A stretch of 64,000 nt of DNA from Notolepis coatsorum. Taxonomy: Eukaryota > Chordata > Actinopteri > Aulopiformes > Paralepididae. The notes beneath the pieces are model-generated. The model searched no databases and was not told the origin of the DNA. It saw nothing but the letters and a program-made list of their open reading frames with translations. The translations under genes and the position numbers were made by a program. The stretch lies in the NCBI GenBank assembly GCA_963971535.1, contig OZ020587.1, forward strand, positions 157,948,411-158,012,410. Direction: 5' to 3'. Numbering within the stretch: position 1 is the stretch's first letter; the number at the start of each line of letters is the position of its first letter. This document shows positions 33,026-44,000 of the stretch, one piece after another.

Positions 33026-35257
33026 ATGGATTCAGCTGTGCTGGAATCCCTAAAGGGAAAGCGCGCGGGAGCGCAGACTGCCTTCAGTAAGAGGACCAAC
33101 AGGATGGCTCTTACGATTCACCTGCTCAAGGAGAGGAATCTCATTGATGAGCTAAATGGCCTTGTTGTGGACTTTGGTAGGGTCAGCGACACAGGGACTG
33201 AATACGTCGATGCTCTCGAAGAGGAGGCAGAAGAAAACGACGATCCCAAGGTGATAGAGGAAGCCGAGAGCATAAAAGCGAAAACAACAAAGTGCGCAAC
33301 CCGATATGAAGAAGTGCTTACACTCACTGAAGAAGCACTATGGTCCAGATTCGCTGAAGATGACATCAAATTGGATGCCGAGAAAGCGGAAAAGAATTGG
33401 GCTGAAGTAGAAGCGCTGGATTTGAAGGAGTTACTAGCGGAGGACTTTGATGTGCAGAGGGAGAGCTTGGGTGAGAAGATCCACAGGTTCGGGCAGAAAA
33501 TGGCTGCTTGGGAAGGTCTTGTCTCCAGCACAAAGACAAAGGAGCTTAAAAAGCAAGGAGACAGGCTAAGAAACCAACAGAGTGACTGGGAGCGGAAATG
33601 GCAGCGGATGAACCTGAAGTCACGAAAGGGCTTTGCTTGGAGCAAGAATAAGGAGGAGGAAGAGGAAGAGGAGAGGGTAAATGCTGAAGTGCCAGCCAAT
33701 CCATATCTGCCTGGATCCAGTAAAGATGATCAACCTCTCTCTCTCAGTGAGCCTCCCAGTGTCAAGAAGGAGGTCCTTGTGGACTCAAGAGGCCTGACTG
33801 AAGACCGAGCAAGAAAGGACGTGGTCCTCAGCAACACCACTGCCACCAACAAGGAGTTGTTTGAGTGGTTCAAGTGGGACAACATTGGAGCGGCTTGTGA
33901 TCCGAAGTGCGGGAGCTGCAAGAGCAGCAAGTGTCCCCCAGAAGGCAAAGAGATGACCCTTGGAGAAGAAAGGGACCTCGAGAAAATAAAGGACTGCCTC
34001 ACCTATGTGCTGGCAGACAAACACAGCAACACTCCTCTGATTGAGACGACCAAAGGAGTGGAAAATATCCTAAGAGCTGGCGGCTTCTCCCTCAAACCGT
34101 GGGTCTGGACGGGTCAAAGTGGGAGGAGTGAGGACTCCACTGACCCCAATAGAAGCCGCTCAACCTCGCCCAGAACCCTGATTCTCCCCAACCAGATGCA
34201 GGACGAGGAGAATAAGGTGGTGGGGGTTGGATACGAACCCAAAACAGACAAGCTCTGTGTTCTGACATCGATAAACTTCTCAAAGAAGCGAGGGAAGATG
34301 AGAACAGGGCTGGATCTATGGGAGGAGGAGATCAGGAGCAGCACACTTAACCCTCTCACCCGGCGCATGCTGTTAAGCCAGATCTATGATCCCATCGGCC
34401 TTGCCTCACCTGAATCGGACTCGCCCATGAAGACCGCCAGCAAGATTCTGTTGCTGATCAAATCAAAGGACTCCAGAGGAAAGCATTCTCTGCAGCGGTC
34501 ACCAGAGACCAGTCCAAACAGCTGTGAGGCCAGAGCGACGCGAAGTTGTGCGAAATTGTCGCCTGGACCAGACGAGCAGTGGAAACCTGGCTTGGTGGCA
34601 ACGGCCAGGCTCCCGGAACAGCAAAGTGGGAGGCAGGCCCAATCTGCAAAAGAGAGAGCAGCAGCTTTTCAGGATTTGGCTCTTGTGGCCCTAGACGGTG
34701 TTGAGTGGAAACCTGGCTTGGTGGCAACGGCCAAGCTCCCGGAACAGCAAAGTGGGAGGCAGGCCCAATCTGCAAAAGAAAGAGCAGCAGCTTTTCAGGA
34801 TTTGGCTCTCGTGGCCCAAGACTGTGTTGAGTTCTGTGACACTACTGTCACTTTCCTACTGGTCAGAGAAGCGCATGAAGAAAAGGCCAAGAATGGGACT
34901 GAATGGAAGTGGAAGTTCCACCCTGCAGATGCTCCCCATCGGAATGGGGCAGCGGAGGCTGCAGTGAAGCTTCGGACAGAGCGGAACGTCAAGGTCAGGG
35001 ATCTTGTCTGGATCGCCGACCAGAACGCGTTGATAGGCCAGTTCCATCTGGGAAGAATCTTATCAGTATACCCAGACAGAAAAGGGATCGTCAGGGACGC
35101 TGATATCAAGACGTGTGCCGGCCTCATCGTCTCCCCTGCAGGTGGACAGAAGAAGAGGAGCTCTGCACTGCCCACGACCGTCATCAGGAGAGACGTAAGA
35201 AGATTGGTGGTCCTCCTCCCTGTGGAGGTCCAAACTCGTCTGCCCGAGCCGCCCTGA
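33026..35257 (+). CDS. BEL gag with in-frame pol remnants
   Basis: 743 codons. Residues about 1-215 are an acidic, helical gag-like region (FSKRTNRMALTIHLLKERNL). Around residues 285-310 lies the BEL pol linker with CDPKCGSCKSSKCP and MTLGEERDLEKIKDCLTY. Then RT fragments are joined in frame: ENILRAGGFSLKPWVW and LTRRMLLSQIYDPIGLASP. The RT catalytic region and the RNase H and integrase cores are missing. A 126-bp tandem duplication (34579-34704/34705-34830) repeats WKPGLVATA. The end keeps the BEL integrase C-terminal piece (VRDLVWIADQNALIGQF, RGIVRDADIKT equivalent). It can make gag at best and would need pol in trans. Confidence 0.85.
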   Translation: MDSAVLESLKGKRAGAQTAFSKRTNRMALTIHLLKERNLIDELNGLVVDFGRVSDTGTEYVDALEEEAEENDDPKVIEEAESIKAKTTKCATRYEEVLTLTEEALWSRFAEDDIKLDAEKAEKNWAEVEALDLKELLAEDFDVQRESLGEKIHRFGQKMAAWEGLVSSTKTKELKKQGDRLRNQQSDWERKWQRMNLKSRKGFAWSKNKEEEEEEERVNAEVPANPYLPGSSKDDQPLSLSEPPSVKKEVLVDSRGLTEDRARKDVVLSNTTATNKELFEWFKWDNIGAACDPKCGSCKSSKCPPEGKEMTLGEERDLEKIKDCLTYVLADKHSNTPLIETTKGVENILRAGGFSLKPWVWTGQSGRSEDSTDPNRSRSTSPRTLILPNQMQDEENKVVGVGYEPKTDKLCVLTSINFSKKRGKMRTGLDLWEEEIRSSTLNPLTRRMLLSQIYDPIGLASPESDSPMKTASKILLLIKSKDSRGKHSLQRSPETSPNSCEARATRSCAKLSPGPDEQWKPGLVATARLPEQQSGRQAQSAKERAAAFQDLALVALDGVEWKPGLVATAKLPEQQSGRQAQSAKERAAAFQDLALVAQDCVEFCDTTVTFLLVREAHEEKAKNGTEWKWKFHPADAPHRNGAAEAAVKLRTERNVKVRDLVWIADQNALIGQFHLGRILSVYPDRKGIVRDADIKTCAGLIVSPAGGQKKRSSALPTTVIRRDVRRLVVLLPVEVQTRLPEPP

Positions 35258-35755
35258 TGCAGTTCCCTGCCCACACCCCTCACCCAGTTCATCGCGCAAG
35301 CCCCTGGATCTGGTCACCATCCCTAACCCCCCCCCTCTCGGCTGGTTGGTGGACGCCATGCGCTACCACTATATCCCACACTCCGCACATACATGAAGAC
35401 TAAGAGCATTCATACCCCATGCCCCATCGATCTTGGCACCACACACATCTGCCAAGAGACGTAGCTGACTTTGTACTATGCTTGCTCGTCTACACACACT
35501 CGTCATACAAGAAGACTAAGTGCATTCATACCCCATTCCCACATCGATCTTGGCACCAGACACACCTGCCAAGAGACGTAGCTGGCTTTGGACTATGCTT
35601 GCTCGTCCATACACACTCGTAAACCAAAAAGAAAAAAAGATATATAAAGAAGACATAAAAAAAAAAAAAAAAAAAAGGTGTCATTAAGAGGGGTCAATCT
35701 CTGATGTGAAGTAAGTTTCTGATCAAGCCAAGCGATCAGGAACTTAAGTGGGAGG
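35258..35755 (+). other. BEL 3' untranslated region
   Basis: Contains two copies of a roughly 110-bp phrase (CACACTCGTCATACAAGAAG type; 35390-35500 and 35505-35620), an A-run at 35658-35678, and the polypurine tract before the 3' LTR. No gene. Confidence 0.6.
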
Positions 35756-36509
35756 TGTTGAACTCTTTAGGAGAAAAGAGAGCCAAATGTATTTTATTGA
35801 CTCAAAATTACATATATTATTTATCCAAAACAAATGGTACAATTTAAATGTCCCCTAAATGATCAAATGTACTCCTTGCAACTATTTTCAAGGTAAACCA
35901 GAAATGAAATGAAATTTAAGGGTAAAAAGAGAATAATTTACATCAGGCATCTATGTGGGCAGCATGGGAGGGCTTGACTGGTTTACCATCTGGCATATAT
36001 GGGGGCAGCCCAGAGGACCTGCTCATTCAGTCCATGATTCAGTCAGTCATTGAGTCAGCTCATTGTGCTAAATGAGTTAAACTGCAATCAAACCAGGAAC
36101 GTGATGACCCAATGGTATGTTCACTTTTACCTTCCCTGCTTGCTTAGATGTGCATGTGCCCTGCTTGCTTAGATGTGCATGTGCCCTGCTTGCTTTATGA
36201 TATATGCTCTGCTTGCTCTGTTCATGTGCTTTGCTTGTGTTAGCATGTTAGCTCTGCTCAACATGAAATGTTTGTAGCATGTTAGCTCTGCTCAACATGA
36301 AATGTTTGACATGCGGCCCCAGTGCACCCTGGGAAATGGTGTTTCTGTAGGCCTGTAATGTCTGGCATTACAACAGTTTTTGAATATATTGTTTGAACAT
36401 TTTGATGCATGACATTCATGACATGGTTAAGTTTAAAGAACAATGTTGATTGGTGTAATAAATAAATAAGTAAATACTATATATATAATATAGGTTATAT
36501 ATGGTATGT

Positions 36510-36550
<41 letters not shown>

Positions 36551-36614
36551 GGTTATATGTGGTATATATATATATATATATAGATAAATATATAAATAAA
36601 TAATAAATAAATAG

Positions 36615-36651
<37 letters not shown>

Positions 36652-37029
36652 GTTATATGGTATATATATATATATATATATAATAAGAATAATACAAAAT
36701 GTCAAATGTATTGGTAAATGCTGAATGAATGTTCTTAATGAAAATGCATTTGGTAATTGTTTATTTGAATGAACTGATAATATAGGCTAAATGTATTAAT
36801 GTTAACTATAATTTATGGTATTATTATAGCCTATGTATTTATGTTGATGTTGAAACATTTCCTTTCATACCCTTTCAGGTTTATAACCTGCTATTGTGAC
36901 TGCTATTGAGACAACCATTTGTCAACCAAATAAATGACAAACAAAGGTCAAAGAAGTCACAGAGTTATATCCATCCTTGATCACGTTGCCTGAGCCCTTC
37001 AAGTGGGGAAAATAAGAACAAACTTGACA
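35756..37029 (+). repeat. BEL 3' LTR
   Basis: 1274 bp, near-identical to 31380-32688 apart from shorter (TA)n runs and a small insertion near 36915. Confidence 0.93.
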
Positions 37030-37112
37030 CTCAGCGTTTTATTCCTTCTCTCTATATACTGTATAGTCCAGGTTATGATGTCTAGCCAATACGCAATATC
37101 CGACATTCAACA
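37030..37112 (+). repeat. Copia 3' LTR, second part
   Basis: Resumes at the CTCAG duplication and matches the end of the 5' LTR, finishing CGACATTCAACA, followed by TSD AAAAC. Confidence 0.93.
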
Positions 37113-37685
37113 AAAACCACAGAGAGGCTTCAGCTAATCCAAAACTCTGCAGCCCGACTGCTAACTAGAACCAAAAGGAGAGAGCACATTAGTCCAGTCT
37201 TAGCTGCTTTACACTGGCTTCCTGTAACATTTAGAATTGACTTTAAGGTCCTTCTCCTTACATACAAAGCTCTAAATGGACAGGGACCTAGCTACATCGC
37301 CAACACTCTAATAAATTACACACCAGCAAGAACACTGTGATCATCAGCTGCTGGACTACTAGAGGCTCCCAGAAGCAGTCAAAAGAGGATCGGTAATGCA
37401 GCCTTTATCAACTATGCACCAAAACTATGGAACAAACTACCCCAAAACATCAGGGAAGCCAACTCGCTAGACATCTTTAAAAGACAGCTTAAAACCTATC
37501 TCTTTGCTCAGGCATTTCACTGATAGATATCTGCTACCACCTAGTGGCAAGAGGAAACATCAGGGATATCCTGACACAACTTGTATTTACCTGCACTATT
37601 CTTACCCTGCCTACTCTTATACACTGCCTATCAAATTCATGTGTTGGTTATTGCACTTTTTACTTCTTACTGATGACTATTTTTT

Positions 37686-38180
37686 TTTTATTTTTTTTTT
37701 TGTCTTTTCCCCCCTCCATTTTCCTCCGATTTTTCTCCCATCCCAATGTTAGTCGTATGCCAATTCCCAGTCCCTTCCTGGTCGCTGCGCTTTACCCCCC
37801 ACAGTCAGATCATTTGGGAGAGTGGAGGCTACCACGTGCTTCCTCCGACACACGTCCAGCCAATCACCGCTTCTTTTCACCTGGCAGCGCGGATTCTCAT
37901 TGAGAGGGCGTAGCGTGTGGGAGGACCACACTATCCCCCTCACGTCCAATCCGCGCTTAGCAGGCGCCCCGACCGAACTGTAGGAGTCGCTGTTTACAAC
38001 GACCCGGACCCACCCCGCCAGCTTCTCCCACCCTCTGATACAGCCAATTGTATCAGTGCAGACGGCCAGCCAAGCTGGTGACAACCCCGGAGCTGTGAGC
38101 TGGATTCGAACAGGCGAACCAAGCTCACAGCTCCGGGGCTGGTGACGAACGCAATCTCCGCTCGACCACCTAACCGCCTG
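37686..38180 (-). mobile_element. tRNA-derived SINE in the LINE 3' region
   Basis: Minus-strand retroposon with poly-T at its plus-strand left side. TSD ACTGATGACTATTTTT is at 37669-37684 and 38181-38196. The minus-strand head has a tRNA-like A box (TTAGGTGGTCGAGCGG) and B box (TGTTCGAATCC). The body of about 400 bp is GC-rich. A 17-bp perfect inverted repeat (38085-38101 with 38122-38138) brackets the B box. Confidence 0.82.
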
Positions 38181-38558
38181 ACTGATGACTATTTTTAAAC
38201 TGAATAATTTTAAACAATTTTTCTATTATTTGCTAGATCCAAATGTGAAACACTGTGATTATTTGTATTACTGAATAGAGAGCCTATTAGGATGCTAGAT
38301 CCTAATGTGAAACACTGTGATTTGCCATACCTTGCTATGCTCGCTCATGCCTGTATTTTTTATGTCCGTTATATTTTATAATTTTTTGACTATTTTTAAA
38401 CTGAATCATTTTAAACTATTTTTACTATTTGTGTTACTGAAAACTGTAAGCGGAGAGCCTATTGGGATGCTAGATCCTAATGTGAAACACTGTGATTGAA
38501 AGGCATACATTGTTGTCATACAGAAGTACAGAATACTTTTATCCAAAATGCTTCTTAC

Positions 38559-38925
38559 TGTTACACTGTTAGAGACTGTGCAGTGCACGGCTTTAGTCTC
38601 ACTCGAGTGAGGAAGACCGCTGGTTCTCCAACATACAGCGGTGTGCTCTTCAGAATGTACCGGGAGAAACGTTTACTGTACCCCGCAGACATAAGCGTCT
38701 CACAGGGCTGAGCTGTGCACGGCTTTAGTCTCACTCGAGTGAGGAAGACCGCTGGTTCTCCAACATACAGCGGTGTGCTCTTCAGAATGTACCGCTGGTT
38801 CTCCAACATACAGCGGTGTGCTCTTCAGAATGTACCGGGAGAAACGTTTACTGTACCCCGCAGACATAATAACCATATAAGCAGTGCTTACTAACGTTAT
38901 TAGTTACGTTATTTCTGACCGAATT
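38559..38925. repeat. Short tandem duplications, no gene
   Basis: A block with TGCACGGCTTTAGTCTCACT, AAGACCGCTGGTTCTCCAAC and AATGTACCGGGAGAAACG occurs twice in full and once in part (38580-38870). This is probably the sequence into which the LINE inserted, but I cannot assign it. Confidence 0.6.
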
Positions 38926-38934
38926 AGTCATTCA

Positions 38935-39085
38935 TTTGTCTGCTTTCGCCAACGGCAGCGATGTGAAAGGCGAAGCGAACTCCAGCAGTAGCGCGCTTGC
39001 TCCTGGGGCTGCCGCGGGGCGTGGCCGCGGCGGGTCACGTGCCTGTCGGGGCCAATCAGGCCTACCCCGGAAGTAGGAACGGTTG
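38935..39085 (-). repeat. GC-rich promoter-like repeat, copy A
   Basis: On the minus strand it starts TGTAGCTGTTCCGCAACC, then ACTTCCGGGG, CCTGATTGG (CCAAT box), CACGTGACCCGCCGCGG (E-box), and ends near CGCCTTTCACATCGC. A second copy is at 60828-61100. It interrupts a LINE reading frame after KAAGPDA. Confidence 0.7.
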
Positions 39086-40284
39086 CGGAACAGCTACAGG
39101 CGTCCGGTCCTGCTGCCTTCCTGATATTCACTTTTTTAAAGGTCCGCCTCACCTCATGCTCTGTTACCCTGAACACTGAGTCTCCATCAGCAGACCCCCC
39201 CCCCCCCCATTGCCGTGGCTTGTAGGCTGGTGTTGTTATTCACAGCCTCAAACCTTGCATAGAAGGTATTGAGATCATTTGCTAGGGAGATGTCACTGTT
39301 CAGTTTGAGGGAGGTGCCTTTGTAATGTCATTGTTCTGAGGCCCTGCCACATACCTCTAGAGTCAGCCTGTTTAAACTGAAGTTCGTTTTGCCTATATTA
39401 CTGCTTTCCTGACATTGTATCTTGCCGTCTTGTGTTCATCCATGTTGCCTGTCACAAGCCCGGTGTTGTAGGCTGAGGTGCGCACTTTCAGAGCCTCACG
39501 GATGAATTTATCTACCCAGGGCTTTTGATTTGGGTAGATTCTAATTGTGGTAGAGGGGATTGTTTCTTCTACCAGAGTACAGACAAAGTCGAGCACTGTT
39601 TCAGTGTATTCGTTAATATTGGCTGTGTTATCACGGAATACATTCCAGTCTGTGCATTCAAGTGCAGCCTGGAGTGTCTCCTCTGACGTCACAGTCCAAC
39701 GCTTAACCTCTCGCGATACTACCGGCGTTCGCTTGAGACTTTGTTTATATTTTGGCAAAAGAAAGATGGCGGCGTGATCGGACTTACCGAATGGACTAAG
39801 AGCCTGTGACTTGTACCCATTCTTAAATTGCTAGTATACATGGTCTAATATGTTCTCGCCTCTGGTGGGACAGGTCACATGCTGATAGAAATTCGGCAAC
39901 ACCTTTTTAAGACGCGCGCTGTTGAAATCGCCCAGAACCAAAATGGCAGCGTCAACGTTAGCTATCTGTAGTTTGTTTACCTCGTCGTGTAGCTTTGAAA
40001 GTGCGGCCCCAGTGTTCGCTTGTGGTGGAATGTATACTCCGATCATGATGATGGACGTTAACTCCCTCGGGAGAAAGAAGGGTCGGCATTTGATGGTGAT
40101 ATACTCCAGGTCTGGGGAGCAGTGGTTAGACAATTCCTTTGCGTTGCCTATATCGCACCACTCCTTGTTTACCATGAAAGCAATGCCGCCTCCTCTCGTC
40201 TTTAGTGATTCTTCTGCCGTTCGGTCCTTACGGAGAACGAAGAAGTGATCTGCCGGTTCTATTGCATGGTTTGGGACATCTGGA
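39086..40284 (-). pseudogene. LINE endonuclease and pre-RT relic
   Basis: Minus-strand fragments in several frames. The AP endonuclease piece at 39831-40240 has GGGIAFMVNKEWC, IGVYIPPQANT, LGDFN and RGENILDHVY. The linker at 39393-39758 has NQKPWVDKFIREALK, and near 39100 EHEVRRTFKKVN then RKAAGPDA starts the RT. Frame changes near 39390 and 39800 make it non-functional. The rest of the RT is replaced by the GC-rich repeat. Confidence 0.8.
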
Positions 40285-40779
40285 GACAGCCATTAACATT
40301 AACGTGTGTTGTCGGGGCCTTACAAATACATTTTATTTGATTTTGATTATTTGATTTTTATTTGATCTATTGCATGGTTTGGGACATCTGGAGACAGCCA
40401 TTAACATTAACGTGTGTTGTCGGGGCCTTACAAATACATTTTATTTGATTTTGATTTACAGTACCGGTGTGTGGCCGTCTACAGTAGGAATGCTATCAGT
40501 GTGTACATTATACTGTATATGGCATTTCCCTCTTAGATTAAAACGCATCACTGTCCCTCACTGCATCACTGAGCACAGGGTGACAGTACAGCCTGGCGAA
40601 ATCACTTCTCACAATCTTCCTGGACACTTTAAATTTGTACACTTATTATGTATACTATTTTATTCTTATTTATTTTATATTATTATATTCTTATTCTTAT
40701 TTGAGTCCTATTGACTACCTAAATGTTTATTGTTCAATGTGAGCGATCTGTAGTGCCGAATTTCCCTCGGGATTATTAA
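40285..40779. repeat. Repeat fragments flanking Kolobok
   Basis: A block of about 85 bp (TTAACGTGTGTTGTCGGGGC ... TTTATTTGATTTTGAT) occurs twice at 40257-40345 and 40369-40455, related in reverse to 2208-2260. 40500-40775 ends with GTGAGCGATCTGTAGTG and a TTTCCCTCGGGATTATTAA phrase, a retroposon tail also seen at 54290 and 55388. Kolobok inserted at the TTAA here. Confidence 0.6.
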
Positions 40780-41093
40780 AGGTCCCATGCATTATAAATG
40801 TCATTTTTCAGTCTCTAGCATTGTATTATAGTAATAGGAGTTCGTATCAATGTGTTTTTGGGCCTAAATACCATATTGGCGAATTGCTCAGTTACAGCCC
40901 AACCCCTCTGTGCCTCTAGTAAATCGGGTCATTTTGATTTGAAGTCCCTGAGCACGTCACTGGGCGCTGTGGATAGCGCACGGTGATGCGATTGGCTCTG
41001 TGGTTGGAGCTAATGCCCGCCCCCATTCTTGCTACCTACAACCTAGACCTACAAGCTAGAAACAGGAATGCCGTCACTCTCCTATCTTCCACG

Positions 41094-44000
41094 ATGAGCA
41101 AACCCCGCAGAACATGTTCTGTTCCTGGCTGTAAAGCTACTAATACGTCTTTGCGCGGTTTTCCCGTTGATGCCGAACTTCGCCAACAATGGAACAAGTT
41201 CGTTTTTGGGGACCCTCCAAGTTTTGTCGCGATGTCTAATACTCGGGTTTGTACTGCACATTTTTCCACCGAGGACGTTGCCAATCAAGGTATTTTTGAT
41301 GCTGGCGTGGTATCCATGTTGGTGCTAAACAAAGGAGTTGTACCAACAATACGCGACCCGACACAAGTAGTAAGTAGACAATACGCGACCCGACACAAGT
41401 AGTAAGTAGATATGTCGTAATTAGCCAGCTAACTTACTGACTGTTGCTAGCTACGTTCACTGTTTGTATGTGGGAGGGAACCTTGGGGGGTGGGTGAGAT
41501 ATGTTATCATAAATACAATCTAACGTTATTGTATATAACTGCTGCTCTTTATAAAGTAACGTTATAGAAAACTATTGAAGCAAGCCAAGTCATAACTGCT
41601 AAATAAAAAAACACAACTAGTGAGAGGTAAACAAGGTAACGTTATATTTGTGGTTATATTGTAATTGTTTTACTATTTGGTCATTCTTAGGCCACAAGTT
41701 AGCTACGTTCACTGTTTGTATGTGGGAGGGAACCTTGGGGGGTGGGTGAGATATGTTATCATAAATACAATCTAACGTTATTGTATATAACTGCTGCTCT
41801 TTATAAAGTAACGTTATAGAAAACTATTGAAGCAAGCCAAGTCATAACTGCTAAATAAAAAAACACAACTAGTGAGAGGTAAACAAGGTAACGTTATATT
41901 TGTGGTTATATTGTAATTGTTTTACTATTTGGTCATTCTTAGGCCACAAGTTCCAGCGCCAATGTACGCCTGCCTCCAGCTTCAAGGGACATCAGTTGCC
42001 AGACAGACAACCCAAAGATACGTTCTGTTGGTACACAGCTGTCTATGAAAACACTATGGTCACATGTCAAGAGTCAAGGTAGGTTTGTAACTCAGTGTGA
42101 TGTAATGTAATAATGTGACCCAGGATTGTGTAGATTGGCCCTTCCTTTCACCGCTTTCACCCAAAGCTGTAAAGGAATGTGGATCACTACCCACTTTCAA
42201 AACCTCTCTCAAGGGACACCTACGGGAGACTGCAATTCAACACTGGCCCCTGTAAATATCCTAACCCAACCCCCTCCAATGTACAGTCATTTACCTAGTA
42301 TGGTTTTGTCAATAGTCCAATGTACAATTTTGTTTGTTTGTATAGTGTCTCCCCCCCCCTCAATGTACAGTTTTACTTGTTTATACAGTGTGCCCCCCCC
42401 CCCACCTCCAATGTAAATTACCCAGTATGGTTGTCAATATACAGTTTCTACGTCAAATGTATATACTCCCTTTTCTTGACTCCTTCTGTATCACAAACAG
42501 TACTGTATTTGCAATCAAATCTGGTATGTCATAAATGTATAGATGTAGCAGTACTGACTATCTGTATGTCATGTATGTCATATATGTCCTGATGAATTGA
42601 AAATGGGGGACCCTGATGTAAACAAGACGAAAGATTATTCATCTGTGTGTGTGTGTGAGTGAGTGAGTCGGTGAGTGAGTGAGTGGGTGGGTGGGTGGGT
42701 GGGTGGGTGGGTGGGTGGGTGGGTGGGTGAGTGAGTGAGTGAGTGAGCAAAGTTATCAATCAATCCCTTGTTTGACTAAACTATGTTTTGTAAATAGGTG
42801 TTCAGGCGAAAGTCGTGTCTGTATCTGTCGCGGTGGGGACCCCAACTACTGGCTACTGGTCTAATCAACAGGGACCCTCCACGTCAACACCTGTGAAGGC
42901 GTTTAGACCCAGTAAAAGACCACGACTGGAGTCTGATGACGATGAAGTGACCTACAGCTCGATAGACGTTCCAGAGCCTCAGGATTCCACTTTCAACATT
43001 GACTCTTTGATGAGCGAGCCCTCAATTGTAGCGTAAGTTGTTACAAAGATCTCCATGGCCCGTAAAAATAGAAAAGCTGTATAGTTGTGCCGTGTTATTT
43101 ATTTGTGTTTTTCTCGAGCAGGGAACCGTCAAAACCAATCTATGAGGTCCAGAAATACATCGTTTACGAAGACAGTCTACTGGAATTATTCCAACAGTGT
43201 CCGGTGTGCGATGCTCTATGTCATATCAACAAAACTATGCGAGGGACCTTCTTGGCTGTCTCCCAAGTTTGCCCCAGTTGTAAATATAGCCGAAAGTGGG
43301 CCAGTCAGCCTCTCATAGGTAGCACACCAGCTGGAAATATTCAGCTGTCTGCAGCAGTTTTTTTCACTGGCTCATCTTTCACCCAAATGGAGAAGGTATT
43401 TGATTTGATTGATTTGATTGACAAGTCAGATATACATTATGTTTTTGTTTGTGATTCACACGTGCATATTAACAAAGCGTTATTCATTTATTCTTTTAGG
43501 TTCTCAATGCGTTACACGTCTCCACAATAAAGTACAGAGCGTTTCGGGAACACGCCAAGAAGTTCTTGGAACCGGCAGTTCTGAGCATGTGGTATAAGGA
43601 CCAAGAGCTTACCCTCGCCAGATTAAGCCAGGAAGAGATGGTGATAATCGGTGGCGACATGAGAGCCGATTCTCCAGGTTAGAAAAAGCTCCCCAATGTA
43701 AAATTTCTACTTTATGAATACATTTTTAATATTGCACTACATTGATTGAAATTGTTATTATTATTTTCAACAGGCCACAGTGCTAAGTACGGTAGTTACT
43801 CTGTGATGGAACTCGCCACCAATCATGTCATAGACGTCCAACTAATTCAGGTAATTAACAAGTCTGAAGACACCGCACCCTTCATTGTGCTCAAACGAAC
43901 ACAAAGCTCTCGGTCTTGAATCTTGAATCGCTGTAGGTGTGAAGTGGTCTGGCTGTGTGTGTGAGCGGGGGTTAGGAAATGGAAATTGTGGGATGGTGGA

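Larger units (their letters stand above)
31380..37029 (+). mobile_element. BEL/Pao retrotransposon, internally deleted
   Basis: LTRs 31380-32688 and 35756-37029 (TGTTGAAC...AACTTGACA), TSD CTCAG at 31375-31379 and 37030-37034. The polypurine tract AAGTGGGAGG is at 35746-35755. LTR differences are mostly microsatellite length ((TA)n around 32130-32350), so insertion is recent. The internal region encodes one 743-codon frame with gag and only pieces of pol. It inserted into the 3' LTR of Copia and is among the youngest layers of the stack. Confidence 0.93.
20574..37112 (+). mobile_element. Ty1/copia retrotransposon with three nested insertions
   Basis: The 5' LTR is 20574-20815. The 3' LTR starts at 31220 and is split by a BEL element, ending at 37112. 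TSD AAAAC lies at 20569-20573 and 37113-37117. Order is gag, protease, integrase, reverse transcriptase, RNase H, which defines copia. A polypurine tract AGCAAGTGGGGG precedes 31220. Insertions are a hAT at 22635-25640 (in integrase), a LINE at about 26267-29328 (between integrase and RT) and BEL at 31380-37029 (in the 3' LTR). The LTRs differ mainly by one 4-bp indel, so the element is young. Confidence 0.95.
19826..38558 (+). mobile_element. 5'-truncated LINE with 47-bp TSD, later hit by Copia
   Basis: The LINE occupies 19873-20573 and 37118-38511; everything between was inserted later. Flanking copies of a 47-bp sequence (GTTGTCATACAGAAGTACAG ... ATGCTTCTTAC) at 19826-19872 and 38512-38558, with one mismatch, are its TSD. 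The left part starts within the reverse transcriptase. The right part carries the C-terminal end (QLIQNSAARLLT, LHWLPVTFRI, YAPKLWNKLPQ) with a few stops, then a 3' UTR with repeated AATGTGAAACACTGTGATT. L2/Rex1-like by motifs. Confidence 0.85.

Noticed and set aside
32592..33053. A separate 153-residue protein with KLDSYKP repeats
   Set aside because: It starts inside the BEL LTR and crosses the primer-binding position. Probably leader sequence of the retrotransposon RNA.
40983..41093. Upstream in-frame methionine giving a 37-residue extension of the Kolobok transposase
   Set aside because: THAP domains usually start at the protein N-terminus, and 41094 begins exactly there. The extension has no recognisable content.
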